From Fusobacteriaceae bacterium (GTDB lineage Bacteria; Fusobacteriota; Fusobacteriia; Fusobacteriales; Fusobacteriaceae): a stretch of 27,501 nt of DNA. Position 1 is the first letter of the stretch. Each line of letters begins with the position of its first letter. Made by a program: the position numbers and the translations under genes. The notes below the pieces were generated by a model. That model saw only the letters and a list, made by a program, of their open reading frames with translations. It did not search any database and was not told the DNA's origin. This document shows, piece by piece, positions 6,721 to 13,844 of the stretch. The DNA is taken from the NCBI GenBank assembly GCA_900764925.1, contig CAAFPW010000001.1:1-27501 (forward strand), in the 5' to 3' direction.

Positions 6721-6828
6721 TTTTCCTAAATAGGAATTAGGAAAGTTAGAATTTACGCTACTTTCATCAATCCTGAGATTTTCCTAATTCCTTGAGATTT
6801 TTCCCTAGGATCTCTATTTTTCCCTAAA
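6721..6828. repeat. Cluster of inverted and iteron-like repeats
   Basis: Several ordered repeats lie in 108 bases. AGGAATTAGGAAA at 6732-6744 pairs perfectly with TTTCCTAATTCCT at 6780-6792 (13 bp). Inside that, GAAAGT at 6741-6746 pairs with ACTTTC at 6760-6765. A 14-base palindrome, TTCCTAAATAGGAA, covers 6723-6736. GAGAT at 6794-6798 pairs with ATCTC at 6810-6814. The short unit TTTTCC(C)TA occurs four times in one orientation, at about 6721, 6779, 6799 and 6818, and twice more as TAGGAA-type inversions. The region separates the Gp157-like gene from the ArdC-like operon. It could be an operator, an origin, an oriT or a promoter active on single-stranded DNA. Confidence 0.75.
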
Positions 6829-6839
6829 AATTATCAAAA

Positions 6840-7334
6840 TTATTTCAATAATAATGAATAATCCTCCTTAAGGATTGCTCCACTAACTGCTATATTTTTC
6901 TTTAGACTATCTCCTATCATCTTTTTAGATGGTGTTACTTCCTCTTTCACTGTTAAGTATTCTTTAGGTATCTTAGATATATCTATTATCTCCACACTTG
7001 TAGTTCTCCTTAGACTGATATTACCTAAATCAGTTTCAATTTTCTTTTTATCTAACTCTAGTAGGATTCCCTTAATATACCCTTTTAATGAAGCTATTTT
7101 TTTCTCTCTATTCTTTTTAATTTCTTCAAGTCTATCGATCTCTGTTTTAGCTACTACATTCTCTAATTCTAAGTTTCTGATATATCTTACTATATTTGAA
7201 CTCTTACTCTCTAACTCTTCTCTTAAGTATTCCATCACATCATCATAGTTCTCTTTGTCCATCTCCTCTTGGTTACTTTCTAAGAATATATCCAAAGTAT
7301 CAATCATAGCATTTTTAATCTCATAAGCTTTCAT
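6840..7334 (-). CDS. Siphovirus Gp157-like protein
   Basis: The 164-residue product matches the layout of the Gp157 family of phage and element proteins. There is a short N-terminal helix, a long charged coiled coil at about 45-95 (SNIVRYIRNLELENVVAKTE and EIDRLEEIKKNREKKIASLK), the KKKIETDLGNISLRR strand at about 100-115, then the family signature at its C-terminal end: IPKEYLTVKEEVTPSKKMI and a final AILKEDYSLLLK. Family members are reported to give phage resistance or act in phage replication, and the real function is unclear. It starts at ATG 7334 with an SD-like GGATGTG upstream. It lies between the unknown 590-residue gene and the repeat cluster, in the same direction as the ArdC-like operon. 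Confidence 0.8.
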   Translation of the reverse strand: MKAYEIKNAMIDTLDIFLESNQEEMDKENYDDVMEYLREELESKSSNIVRYIRNLELENVVAKTEIDRLEEIKKNREKKIASLKGYIKGILLELDKKKIETDLGNISLRRTTSVEIIDISKIPKEYLTVKEEVTPSKKMIGDSLKKNIAVSGAILKEDYSLLLK

Positions 7335-7363
7335 ATAATCACATCCTTTTTATATAAATAAAA

Positions 7364-7383
7364 AAGATTCCCATAGGAATCTT
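7364..7383 (-). terminator. Rho-independent terminator after the 590-residue gene
   Basis: AAGATTCC at 7364-7371 pairs with GGAATCTT at 7376-7383 around the loop CATA. On the minus strand it is followed by TTTTTATTTATATA. It lies 21 bases beyond the stop at 7405 and isolates this gene from the Gp157-like gene downstream. Confidence 0.8.
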
Positions 7384-7404
7384 CTTACACTTTATAATAT
7401 ATAA

Positions 7405-9177
7405 TTATTCTAAGATATTATTTAATTCTTTTAAAAATTCTTTTAAAATTAAATTAGAAAGCTGTGGTACTGGGATATTTAGGATAAATTTTAAAAATCT
7501 TATTAAAATTTCTCTTATTTCAATTATTATAGCCATTGCTTCTTTATCCTTTGCAATTATTGAAAAACTTTGGATTATTATATTTTTTAATTCAGAGATA
7601 AATAAAAAATACTCTACATCTTTTTTTTCAAAATCTATTGAATTCACATAGCTTTTCAATTTAAGATTATTGAAATTATACTCATCAGTTAAATAAATTA
7701 TCAAATATAAAAAGATTATAGTTTCCTTTGAAGTTGGACATTGAACACCATTGTCATATTTATTTAAATCTATAATTAATTTTTTTATAATCTCTATTCT
7801 TTCTTTAAAATCATTTGGTTGCTTTTTATTGGATTTAATCTCTTTATATTTTATTTTTTCAAGGATTTCTGTATTTAATACTAACTCCTTATTAGTATCA
7901 ATATTTAATTCAAATTTATTTTCAGAAATTTTATTATACAAAGATTTTGTATTCTCTAATTCAATTGATTTTAAATTAAAAAATAAAACTGAAAAAGCAA
8001 TAGATAACGAGATTTTTTCCCAATAAGTCTCATCTTTTGATACATTATCATTTTTTGATTTTTTAAGCTTATTTTCAATATAATTCTTTTTTATTTTTTC
8101 AAATTTTTCTAGTTTTTGTTTGGTATTTTCTAATAACTCTCTACTAAGATTCTTTAAAATTTTGCTATTATAAATATTTTCAATAGTAAAATCTACCAAT
8201 AAATATATTTCCACTGCCAATAATAAGTTTATTGTATTATTTTCTTCTGAAGGAATATTCTTACTAAATCTATGTAATAACTTTTCTATAAAAAGAGCTA
8301 TAATTTGCTTATGATTGTCTCTTAAATAATCAGCTTTTGCTATTTCAGAAATAGTTTCTGTTAAACAAGAAATAATATTAATTTTATCCATTTCTATTTC
8401 ATCATCTATTTCTTCAAATGATATAACCATCTGAAGAATTTTTCTTCTTATTTTTATAGAATTATACTTCCAAATTTTTGAAGCTATCATATAAAAATTT
8501 TCTTTATATTGATTTCTAAAATTCATTTTATCACAGATTATTTCAAACCACTCTTCTTTATATTTTTCAAAATCTTCTACCTTTTTCTCAATAAGAATGC
8601 CATAAATAAAATTAAAAATTTGTATTTTTTGTTTTTCATCAAAAATTTTTAAAGCTTCATTTATAGAGCTAACATCTTCTCTTAATGGAATTTTAAATTC
8701 TCTAATCTTTTTAAATTCTTCAATTAAATGTTGCATGTTTCTTCTTTCATAGCTTAAAATTGGTAGAGTACTATTTAAATTCAACATTCTATAATAATTT
8801 GTATAATCTATTGAAATTTCATCTTTTAAATTTTCATACGCTTCTTTAATTTCAGAAAAACAACTACTATTCAATATGATATCCTGATTCAACTCAAGAT
8901 TAGACTTTAATCCTGAATAAATATTTTTTTGTTCCTCATTTTTAAGCTTAATAAAAAGTTCTATTATTTTCTTAAAAAACTCTGGATAATCCTCTTTATA
9001 AGGAGTTAAATCTAAACCAATTTTTTTTAGTTCATCAAAGTTATATTTTTTTTGCTTTTTTTTAGCATCTCGCTCACATTCTTTTGAAACATCTTCCCTA
9101 TCTTTTTCTAAAATTTGTTCAAATGTATCATTTTTTTCATTCTTCTTTTTTTCTAAATATTTTTCCATTTTTTCCAT
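7405..9177 (-). CDS. Large helical protein of unknown family
   Basis: The 590-residue product matches nothing I recognise. The start at ATG 9177 has GGGGAG eight bases upstream. The N-terminal 45 residues are very rich in Lys and Glu and probably disordered or coiled (EKKKNEKNDTFEQILEKDRED). The rest looks entirely alpha-helical, with regularly spaced hydrophobic helices such as QIFNFIYGILIEKK and LLLAVEIYLLVDFTIENI; this may be a HEAT- or ARM-like solenoid. There is no signal peptide, no clear membrane span, and no nuclease, ATPase or zinc motif. The gene has its own terminator and is divergent from the BrxL-like operon. Its base composition is even more AT-rich than its neighbours, as expected of acquired cargo. 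It may be the partner or target-sensing part of the adjacent system; that is a guess. Confidence 0.65.
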   Translation of the reverse strand: MEKMEKYLEKKKNEKNDTFEQILEKDREDVSKECERDAKKKQKKYNFDELKKIGLDLTPYKEDYPEFFKKIIELFIKLKNEEQKNIYSGLKSNLELNQDIILNSSCFSEIKEAYENLKDEISIDYTNYYRMLNLNSTLPILSYERRNMQHLIEEFKKIREFKIPLREDVSSINEALKIFDEKQKIQIFNFIYGILIEKKVEDFEKYKEEWFEIICDKMNFRNQYKENFYMIASKIWKYNSIKIRRKILQMVISFEEIDDEIEMDKINIISCLTETISEIAKADYLRDNHKQIIALFIEKLLHRFSKNIPSEENNTINLLLAVEIYLLVDFTIENIYNSKILKNLSRELLENTKQKLEKFEKIKKNYIENKLKKSKNDNVSKDETYWEKISLSIAFSVLFFNLKSIELENTKSLYNKISENKFELNIDTNKELVLNTEILEKIKYKEIKSNKKQPNDFKERIEIIKKLIIDLNKYDNGVQCPTSKETIIFLYLIIYLTDEYNFNNLKLKSYVNSIDFEKKDVEYFLFISELKNIIIQSFSIIAKDKEAMAIIIEIREILIRFLKFILNIPVPQLSNLILKEFLKELNNILE

Positions 9178-9248
9178 ATTTTTTTCTCCCCATGTTTATT
9201 TAAGTAAATTATGTTATTTTATATTTATAAGGACATTGGCAATTTAAT

Positions 9249-9298
9249 AGAGAGAAATTTTTTAAGCTTAACGAAAGGAGGTAAAAGCTTATCTCTCT
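9249..9298 (+). promoter_or_regulatory. Leader hairpin with SD-like sequence in its loop
   Basis: AGAGAGA at 9249-9255 pairs with TCTCTCT at 9292-9298, and TAAGCTT at 9263-9269 pairs with AAGCTTA at 9285-9291. The 15-base apical loop contains AAAGGAGGT, but no start codon follows at a usable distance. It lies 60-110 bases before the start at 9358, in the divergent region. It could be a 5' leader control element or the trace of a lost small gene. Confidence 0.5.
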
Positions 9299-9357
9299 TC
9301 TATATAGAATTTTAACATAAGTTATTAGAGAAAGCTACTATATATGGAGGCATAATT

Positions 9358-9966
9358 ATGAAAAAACTACAAAATAAATCACTAGAAGAAAAGATGGAGA
9401 GATATGTAAAGTTCTTTGATGAGATTTCCCTGTTGATACCCTTAAATCGGAAGCTATATAAAAAAATAGAGTTAGAAAAGCTTCTATTTAATCGAGATGA
9501 TTTTTATAATATTGGGAGTTTTTTAATTCAAAAAAAAGATATAAATAGTTTCTGGGATGAACAGAAGCAAATATTTAATTATGAAATTTTCAAAGAAAAA
9601 GTGCTAGATATCTATAATGAAGAAACCTTTTTAATATTTAAAGATAATTTTGAAAAAGGAAGATATGATGTTATAGAAACTCTTGAATCTGAAGAAATTT
9701 TCAAAGAAAAAGTCAAGGAGAGGTTAAAGAAAATTTATGGAGAAATAACCGAAGAAAAATTGTCTTTGATTTATTCTGAATTAAAAAAGGCTACTAAAGA
9801 TAGTATGAAGTTAGAAACTCCATCTAAAATTTATTCTCTTTTGAAAGACGAAGGTAAGGACATAACCCATAAGGCACTTGTAGAATTATGTCAAATAAGA
9901 AGTGACTTAAATGTTAATAAAAATACTTTCACTATGGAAAGTATTAAAAAGGAGATGGAGAAATAA
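9358..9966 (+). CDS. Unknown protein, first gene of the BrxL-like operon
   Basis: The 202-residue product starts at ATG 9358 with GGAGG eight bases upstream. It is highly charged and helical and belongs to no family I recognise. I compared it by eye with BrxA and BrxB of BREX systems and saw no convincing match. The middle holds an imperfect internal repeat of about 30 residues: EIFKEKVLDIYNEETFLIF and EIFKEKVKERLKKIYGEI. A 20-base stretch of DNA is exactly repeated at the two sites (9583-9602 and 9694-9713). The C-terminus (SKIYSLLKDEGKDITHKAL) may be a separate small helical unit. Its stop overlaps the start of the ATPase gene (TAATG), so the two proteins are probably made together and may bind each other. 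Confidence 0.65.
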   Translation: MKKLQNKSLEEKMERYVKFFDEISLLIPLNRKLYKKIELEKLLFNRDDFYNIGSFLIQKKDINSFWDEQKQIFNYEIFKEKVLDIYNEETFLIFKDNFEKGRYDVIETLESEEIFKEKVKERLKKIYGEITEEKLSLIYSELKKATKDSMKLETPSKIYSLLKDEGKDITHKALVELCQIRSDLNVNKNTFTMESIKKEMEK

Positions 9967-11705
9967 TGGAAAATTTACTTAATCTAGGTACAAAGCAAAT
10001 GCAAGAACTGCTCAACAAACCAGAAATTAAAGAGATGATTAAAAAAATTGTTAATGAAGAAAATACATGCTCTTTGCAAGAGCAATATATAGAGCAAGAG
10101 CTTCCTCTTTCTATAAAAGAAAATATTAGTAAAGATACTTTGGAACAACTCAAAGATGATGACACTTTTATCCAAACTCCGTGTACAGTAAACTTAAAAA
10201 AAGTAAGAGAAGAAAAGGAACTCCTCTATGAATTAAGAATAGAAAATAAGACATACACAATACAGTTAATGCTGACTCCCACTTATGAAAAAAAATTTAG
10301 AAAAACTTTTGAAGATTCAAGCGATATTTGGTGTACTGGAGTTTTAAGTTTTTCTGATAGATTACAACAATATATTTTATCAAATATAGAAGTCTATACT
10401 ATAAAAGAACCTTTCAAAGTTTATTATCAAAAACTAGAGAGCCAATCTTTAAATGAAAGAATTAATAATTTTATTAGCTTATTAGGGTTAAACCCTTCCA
10501 AACTATTACTTTTTGAAAAAAAGGTTATGATTTCAAGAATAATACCTCTTATTGCAAAAAAACATCTATATTTAGAGCTTTCTAAAAAAGAGATTGGGAA
10601 GTCCTATACTTATGAACAGTTAGATTTTAAATTAAATACTTTGAATGTAACTAGAGCTACTACCTTTGTAGATGGACGTGATGGAAAGTTAGGAGATTTT
10701 TTTTCAGAAAAAGTTGCTTTTATAGTAGATGAGGTAAATAAAATAACTGATTCTGAGTTTTTTACTTCTATACAGACTTATATGAATAACACTTCAGATG
10801 TGGGGAAAATTCAATCTACTAAAAGTAATCAGAGTTCTAACAATTCAATAATTTTACTCGGTAATATAAAAGAAAATATAAATTATAGTTTAATCTATCC
10901 AAATGGAATTGATATTTTAGATAATATGTCTATTCCTTTTAATAATAAATCAGCTTTTTTATCAAGGGTATCAGTATTACTTCCTTCATGGGGATGCAGG
11001 ACTTTTTCTCAAGAAATGGTAGATTCAAATAATAATGAACTATACAATAGACTCTTGTTAAAAAAAATTATTCCATTACTTCGAGAAAAAACAGTTGATA
11101 TTAACCTGCTTTTACAAAGAGTCAACTATTCATTAGAAACTATAGCTACTTCAACTAGGGCACAGAAAAATATTTCTAAAAACTTTGAAGCACTGATAAA
11201 ATTACTTTATCCCTCTATACTTGAAAATAATTATATTATCAGTAATGAAGAGATTTTATTTTTAATCGAATGGAGTATTGAGTTACTAAAAGAGGTTAAT
11301 TTTTATATAAAAAAATATGAAAATAATCATAGTGATGGTCTTATGATTCTAAACTCACAAATGAGAATAGTAGGGACAGAGTACTATAAAAACAATAATG
11401 CATGTACATATGTAACTCCTCATAGAATATTTATCTTAGATAAGGCTAATAACTTTATTACTAAAATCCCTCTAGATTTTATAGGATTACAAATGAATAA
11501 GAGTGAAGTAAAGTTGATGGCTGCATCTAATGTTGGATTTAGTTTTGATAATATAAAGTTAACTCATGTTCATAATACTTTTTTTAGTAGAGCAATATAC
11601 TATTTTAATTATAATTTTTTAACTGGAGAGCTTGAAAATGTTAATTATGGAGCTGATAATAATATACTTGCACAAAACTCATTTTTTTTAGCAAAAGATT
11701 TGTAA
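9966..11705 (+). CDS. BrxL-like AAA+ ATPase lacking a Lon protease domain
   Basis: The 579-residue product resembles the AAA+ part of BrxL, the Lon-like protein of BREX systems. Matching landmarks are LNERINNFISLLGLNP at about 162-177, RIIPLIAKKHLYLEL at 191-205, a degenerate Walker A ending GKS (211-213, with Ser in place of the first Gly), Walker B VAFIVDEVNKI at 250-260, a sensor-like IILLGNIK at 295-302, and AFLSRVSVLLPSWG at 330-343. Before it, residues about 68-145 look like an OB-fold. After about 450 comes a 130-residue region unlike the Lon S16 protease, and no Ser-Lys dyad can be seen. The SD is GGAGA, overlapping the first gene. No other BREX gene is present. Family resemblance is good; the role in defence is inference. 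Confidence 0.7.
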   Translation: MENLLNLGTKQMQELLNKPEIKEMIKKIVNEENTCSLQEQYIEQELPLSIKENISKDTLEQLKDDDTFIQTPCTVNLKKVREEKELLYELRIENKTYTIQLMLTPTYEKKFRKTFEDSSDIWCTGVLSFSDRLQQYILSNIEVYTIKEPFKVYYQKLESQSLNERINNFISLLGLNPSKLLLFEKKVMISRIIPLIAKKHLYLELSKKEIGKSYTYEQLDFKLNTLNVTRATTFVDGRDGKLGDFFSEKVAFIVDEVNKITDSEFFTSIQTYMNNTSDVGKIQSTKSNQSSNNSIILLGNIKENINYSLIYPNGIDILDNMSIPFNNKSAFLSRVSVLLPSWGCRTFSQEMVDSNNNELYNRLLLKKIIPLLREKTVDINLLLQRVNYSLETIATSTRAQKNISKNFEALIKLLYPSILENNYIISNEEILFLIEWSIELLKEVNFYIKKYENNHSDGLMILNSQMRIVGTEYYKNNNACTYVTPHRIFILDKANNFITKIPLDFIGLQMNKSEVKLMAASNVGFSFDNIKLTHVHNTFFSRAIYYFNYNFLTGELENVNYGADNNILAQNSFFLAKDL

Positions 11706-11751
11706 ATACATATATATTATAAAATAATATATAACAAGGAAAGGTGAAATT

Positions 11752-11889
11752 ATGGAAAATAATGAAAAAAATAATAATGAAAAAGTTAAAAAAATTTTAA
11801 AAAAGAAAGTGTACATAGATATAAAAGAAGAGGAAATAGATAGCAACACTTTGATATCTAGATTAGCCAAAGATTTATTTGGAGTGTAA
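11752..11889 (+). CDS. 45-residue charged peptide at the end of the BrxL-like operon
   Basis: The frame starts at ATG 11752 with AAGGTGA five bases upstream and ends 11 bases before a strong terminator. The peptide has an Asn/Lys-rich N-terminus (MENNEKNNNEKVKKILKKK), a strand-like VYIDIKEEEID and a C-terminal helix ending SRLAKDLFGV. It lies 46 bases after the ATPase stop, with no other gene before the terminator. The SD and position support a real gene that is co-transcribed with the two proteins upstream. A small regulator, an inhibitor or a subunit are all possible. Confidence 0.5.
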   Translation: MENNEKNNNEKVKKILKKKVYIDIKEEEIDSNTLISRLAKDLFGV

Positions 11890-11899
11890 TTATTTAGAG

Positions 11900-11925
11900 T
11901 GAGAGAGGGAAACTTTCCTCTCTCA
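11900..11925 (+). terminator. Rho-independent terminator after the BrxL-like operon
   Basis: TGAGAGAGG at 11900-11908 pairs perfectly with CCTCTCTCA at 11917-11925, and the pairing extends inward through a G-T and two A-T pairs. AAATTTTA follows on the plus strand. It insulates the recombinase gene from the cargo operon. Confidence 0.8.
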
Positions 11926-11969
11926 AATTTTAAAATAATAAAATTGTAAAAATTATGGAGGTAGAAAAG

Positions 11970-13538
11970 ATGAAAAAAGCGGTAGCATATTGTAGATTTA
12001 GTTCAGATAACCAAAGAACAGAGAGCATAGATGCTCAAGTGAGAGCAATAGAGGAATATTGTAAAAAAGAAGGGTACATCCTAATTAAAATATATAAAGA
12101 TGAGGCTATATCAGGAACTTCAATTGACGATAGAGAAGAGTTTTTAGAAATGATAGAGGATTCTAAGAATAAGGAATTTAACTATGTAATAGTACATAAG
12201 TTTGATAGATTTGCAAGAAATAGATACGACCATGCTATTAATGAAAAAAAGCTAAATGAAAATGGAGTAAAACTTATATCTGTCTTAGAGCAATTAAATG
12301 ATTCTCCAGAGGCAGTTATTCTAAAATCAGTACTTACAGGAATGAATGAGTACTATTCCCTTAATCTAGCTAGAGAAGTTAGAAAAGGACAAAAAGAAAA
12401 TGCTTTAAAGTGTATACATAATGGGGGAATACCACCACTTGGATATGATTTAACAGAAGACAAAACTTACACAATAAATGAGGAAGAAGCTAAAGCTGTA
12501 AGATTAATATTTAAAATGTATCTTGAAGGGAGAGGGTATGCTTATATAGCAGATGAATTAAACTCTTTAGGATTTAAAAATAAATTAGGGAAACCTTTTA
12601 AAAAGATAAGCATTAGAGATACATTATACAATGAAAAATATATTGGAAACTTCATTTTTGGAAAGAAAGATAAAAAAGGAAAGCTTACAGGTAAAGAGAT
12701 AAAAATAGAAAATGGAATACCAGCTATTATATCAAAAGAAGATTTTGAGAAAGTACAAATAATGTTACAAAAGAAAGTTAGAAGTAGTTCTGGTCGTTCA
12801 ACTGCATTAACTACTTACCTTTTAACTGGATTATGTGAGTGTGGAGAATGTGGAGGAAGTTATTCTGGGGGATATAGATCGGTTAATAGAAATAAAACTG
12901 TTTCATATGGTTATCAATGTAGAAATAGAAAAGATAAGGTCAATGATTGTAAAAATACACCTATTAGACGTGAGGTATTAGAGGATTTAGTAATAACTAC
13001 ATTAAAAGAAAATATTTTCTCTACTTCACAAATAGAAGTAATTACAGATAAAGTATATGATTATGTTCAAGATACTTTTAAACGTTCTAACAAAGAGTTA
13101 ATTAAAATAGATAAGAGTTTAGAAAAGTTGAAAGCAAAAGCTGAAAAATTATTAGATTTAACATTAGATGGAACTATTTCAGATTATGAGTACAGAAATA
13201 AAAAAGGAGAGATTGATATGGAAATATTAAATTTAAAAGAAGAAAGATTTAAATATACAGATGCCCCTAAATTTATGGATAAACAAAAAATAAAAAATCA
13301 TCTTATTGAATTAGGTAAGAACCTAGATTCTAAAGATGAAAATTTACTTAAAATTTTAATCCAAACTTTTGTAAAAAAAATTGTCGTTCATCGTGACTCG
13401 ATAGCCTTAGAACTTAGAATTTTTCCAGGTTTGACACCTGCTAAGGTTGGTGGAGATGACGGGAATCGAACCCGTGTCCGAAACTACCAGCGCCATAGGT
13501 TTCTACAATGCTTAGTCTGCTATTTTATTTCGCCTTAA
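11970..13538 (+). CDS. Large serine recombinase (integrase) reading into ssrA
   Basis: The protein integrates and excises the element by site-specific recombination. The start at ATG 11970 (MKKAVAYCRFSSDNQ) is preferred because GGAGGT lies seven bases upstream; an in-frame ATG at 11955 contains that SD. The 522 residues contain the resolvase domain with likely nucleophile Ser11 and the VIVHKFDRFARNRYD segment, the recombinase domain (from about GIPPLGYDL), a four-cysteine zinc ribbon (CECGECGGSYSGGY through NDCKN), and a C-terminal coiled coil. From about residue 493 the frame is ssrA antisense (GDDGNRTRVRNYQRHRF), so the last 30 residues are encoded by the chromosomal side of the junction. 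In the excised form the C-terminus must differ. Confidence 0.9.
   Translation: MKKAVAYCRFSSDNQRTESIDAQVRAIEEYCKKEGYILIKIYKDEAISGTSIDDREEFLEMIEDSKNKEFNYVIVHKFDRFARNRYDHAINEKKLNENGVKLISVLEQLNDSPEAVILKSVLTGMNEYYSLNLAREVRKGQKENALKCIHNGGIPPLGYDLTEDKTYTINEEEAKAVRLIFKMYLEGRGYAYIADELNSLGFKNKLGKPFKKISIRDTLYNEKYIGNFIFGKKDKKGKLTGKEIKIENGIPAIISKEDFEKVQIMLQKKVRSSSGRSTALTTYLLTGLCECGECGGSYSGGYRSVNRNKTVSYGYQCRNRKDKVNDCKNTPIRREVLEDLVITTLKENIFSTSQIEVITDKVYDYVQDTFKRSNKELIKIDKSLEKLKAKAEKLLDLTLDGTISDYEYRNKKGEIDMEILNLKEERFKYTDAPKFMDKQKIKNHLIELGKNLDSKDENLLKILIQTFVKKIVVHRDSIALELRIFPGLTPAKVGGDDGNRTRVRNYQRHRFLQCLVCYFISP
13426..13460. other. Candidate attachment junction at the ssrA 3' end
   Basis: The tmRNA CCA end is at 13448. 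Directly outside it lies an inverted repeat, CAGGT at 13426-13430 and ACCTG at 13436-13440, which could be part of a recombinase-binding site. Serine recombinase cores are very short, so the exact crossover cannot be read from one junction. The partner junction is not in the window. Confidence 0.5.
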
Positions 13539-13798
13539 TCACTCCCACAGACAGGGCTGATTAAAACTATCCTCTAAAATGTCCCTTTGAGCTTAGAGAA
13601 ATCACTAAAGGTAATCTGTATATTGGTAACACCTCGATTGAATTCTCCTACAGAAGAGAGAGTTCAGAGGTGAGCTGACTAATTAAGCAGCTAAAGCGTA
13701 ATTTCTGTTTCCATCTAAACGATGTGTTGACCTCTCACAGCGGTCACCCTGGCATGCTACCTATAACCTAATAACCCCGTCGAAACCTTTGCATCCCC
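13448..13798 (-). ncRNA. ssrA: tmRNA
   Basis: On the minus strand the gene begins GGGGATGC and ends CATCTCCACCA, which form the tRNA-like acceptor stem with encoded CCA. The T-arm (GGGTTCGATTCCC) and the conserved start region (AAAGGTTTCGACGGGG) are present. The tag frame reads GNRNYALAA and stop. At 351 bases the length is usual. tmRNA, with SmpB, rescues ribosomes stalled on broken mRNAs and tags the product for proteolysis. It lies 46 bases after smpB in the same direction. Its natural downstream terminator has been replaced by element DNA, though the mature end is intact. Confidence 0.97.
13683..13712 (-). other. tmRNA proteolysis-tag reading frame
   Basis: Inside ssrA the frame GGA AAC AGA AAT TAC GCT TTA GCT GCT TAA encodes GNRNYALAA. 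The YALAA end is the standard protease recognition signal. The resume codon is probably GGA, by alignment with the E. coli tag ANDENYALAA; the tag here is one residue shorter. Confidence 0.9.
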
Positions 13799-13806
13799 AT
13801 TATTTA

Positions 13807-13812
13807 ATTGTA
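13807..13812 (-). promoter_or_regulatory. Candidate -10 box of ssrA
   Basis: Minus-strand TACAAT lies eight bases before the first base of the tmRNA, the right place for a promoter of its own. The -35 position is only TAAAAA, so co-transcription from smpB and processing is an alternative. Confidence 0.4.
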
Positions 13813-13844
13813 CATGATAGTATATCATATTTTTATAAAAATTT

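Larger units (their letters stand above)
1..13448. mobile_element. Right-hand part of an integrative element inserted at the 3' end of ssrA
   Basis: The stretch ends at the CCA end of the tmRNA gene, where a large serine recombinase gene sits and reads across the junction. Its content is typical of conjugative or integrative elements: ArdC-like antirestriction protein, Rad52-like annealing protein, RadC-like protein, Gp157-like protein, many small unknowns and a separate cargo block. The genes right of 13448 are ordinary chromosomal genes (ssrA, smpB, secretion operon). The left end is not visible: I found no second copy of the ssrA 3' end and no relaxase, coupling protein or replication gene. 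Membership of the first about 1.3 kb is inferred from the apparent operon structure. The element could be an ICE, an IME or a prophage remnant. Confidence 0.65.

Noticed and set aside
9358..9966. Assignment of the 202-residue protein as BrxA or BrxB
   Set aside because: Size and position would fit, but no BrxA or BrxB signature could be recognised by eye.
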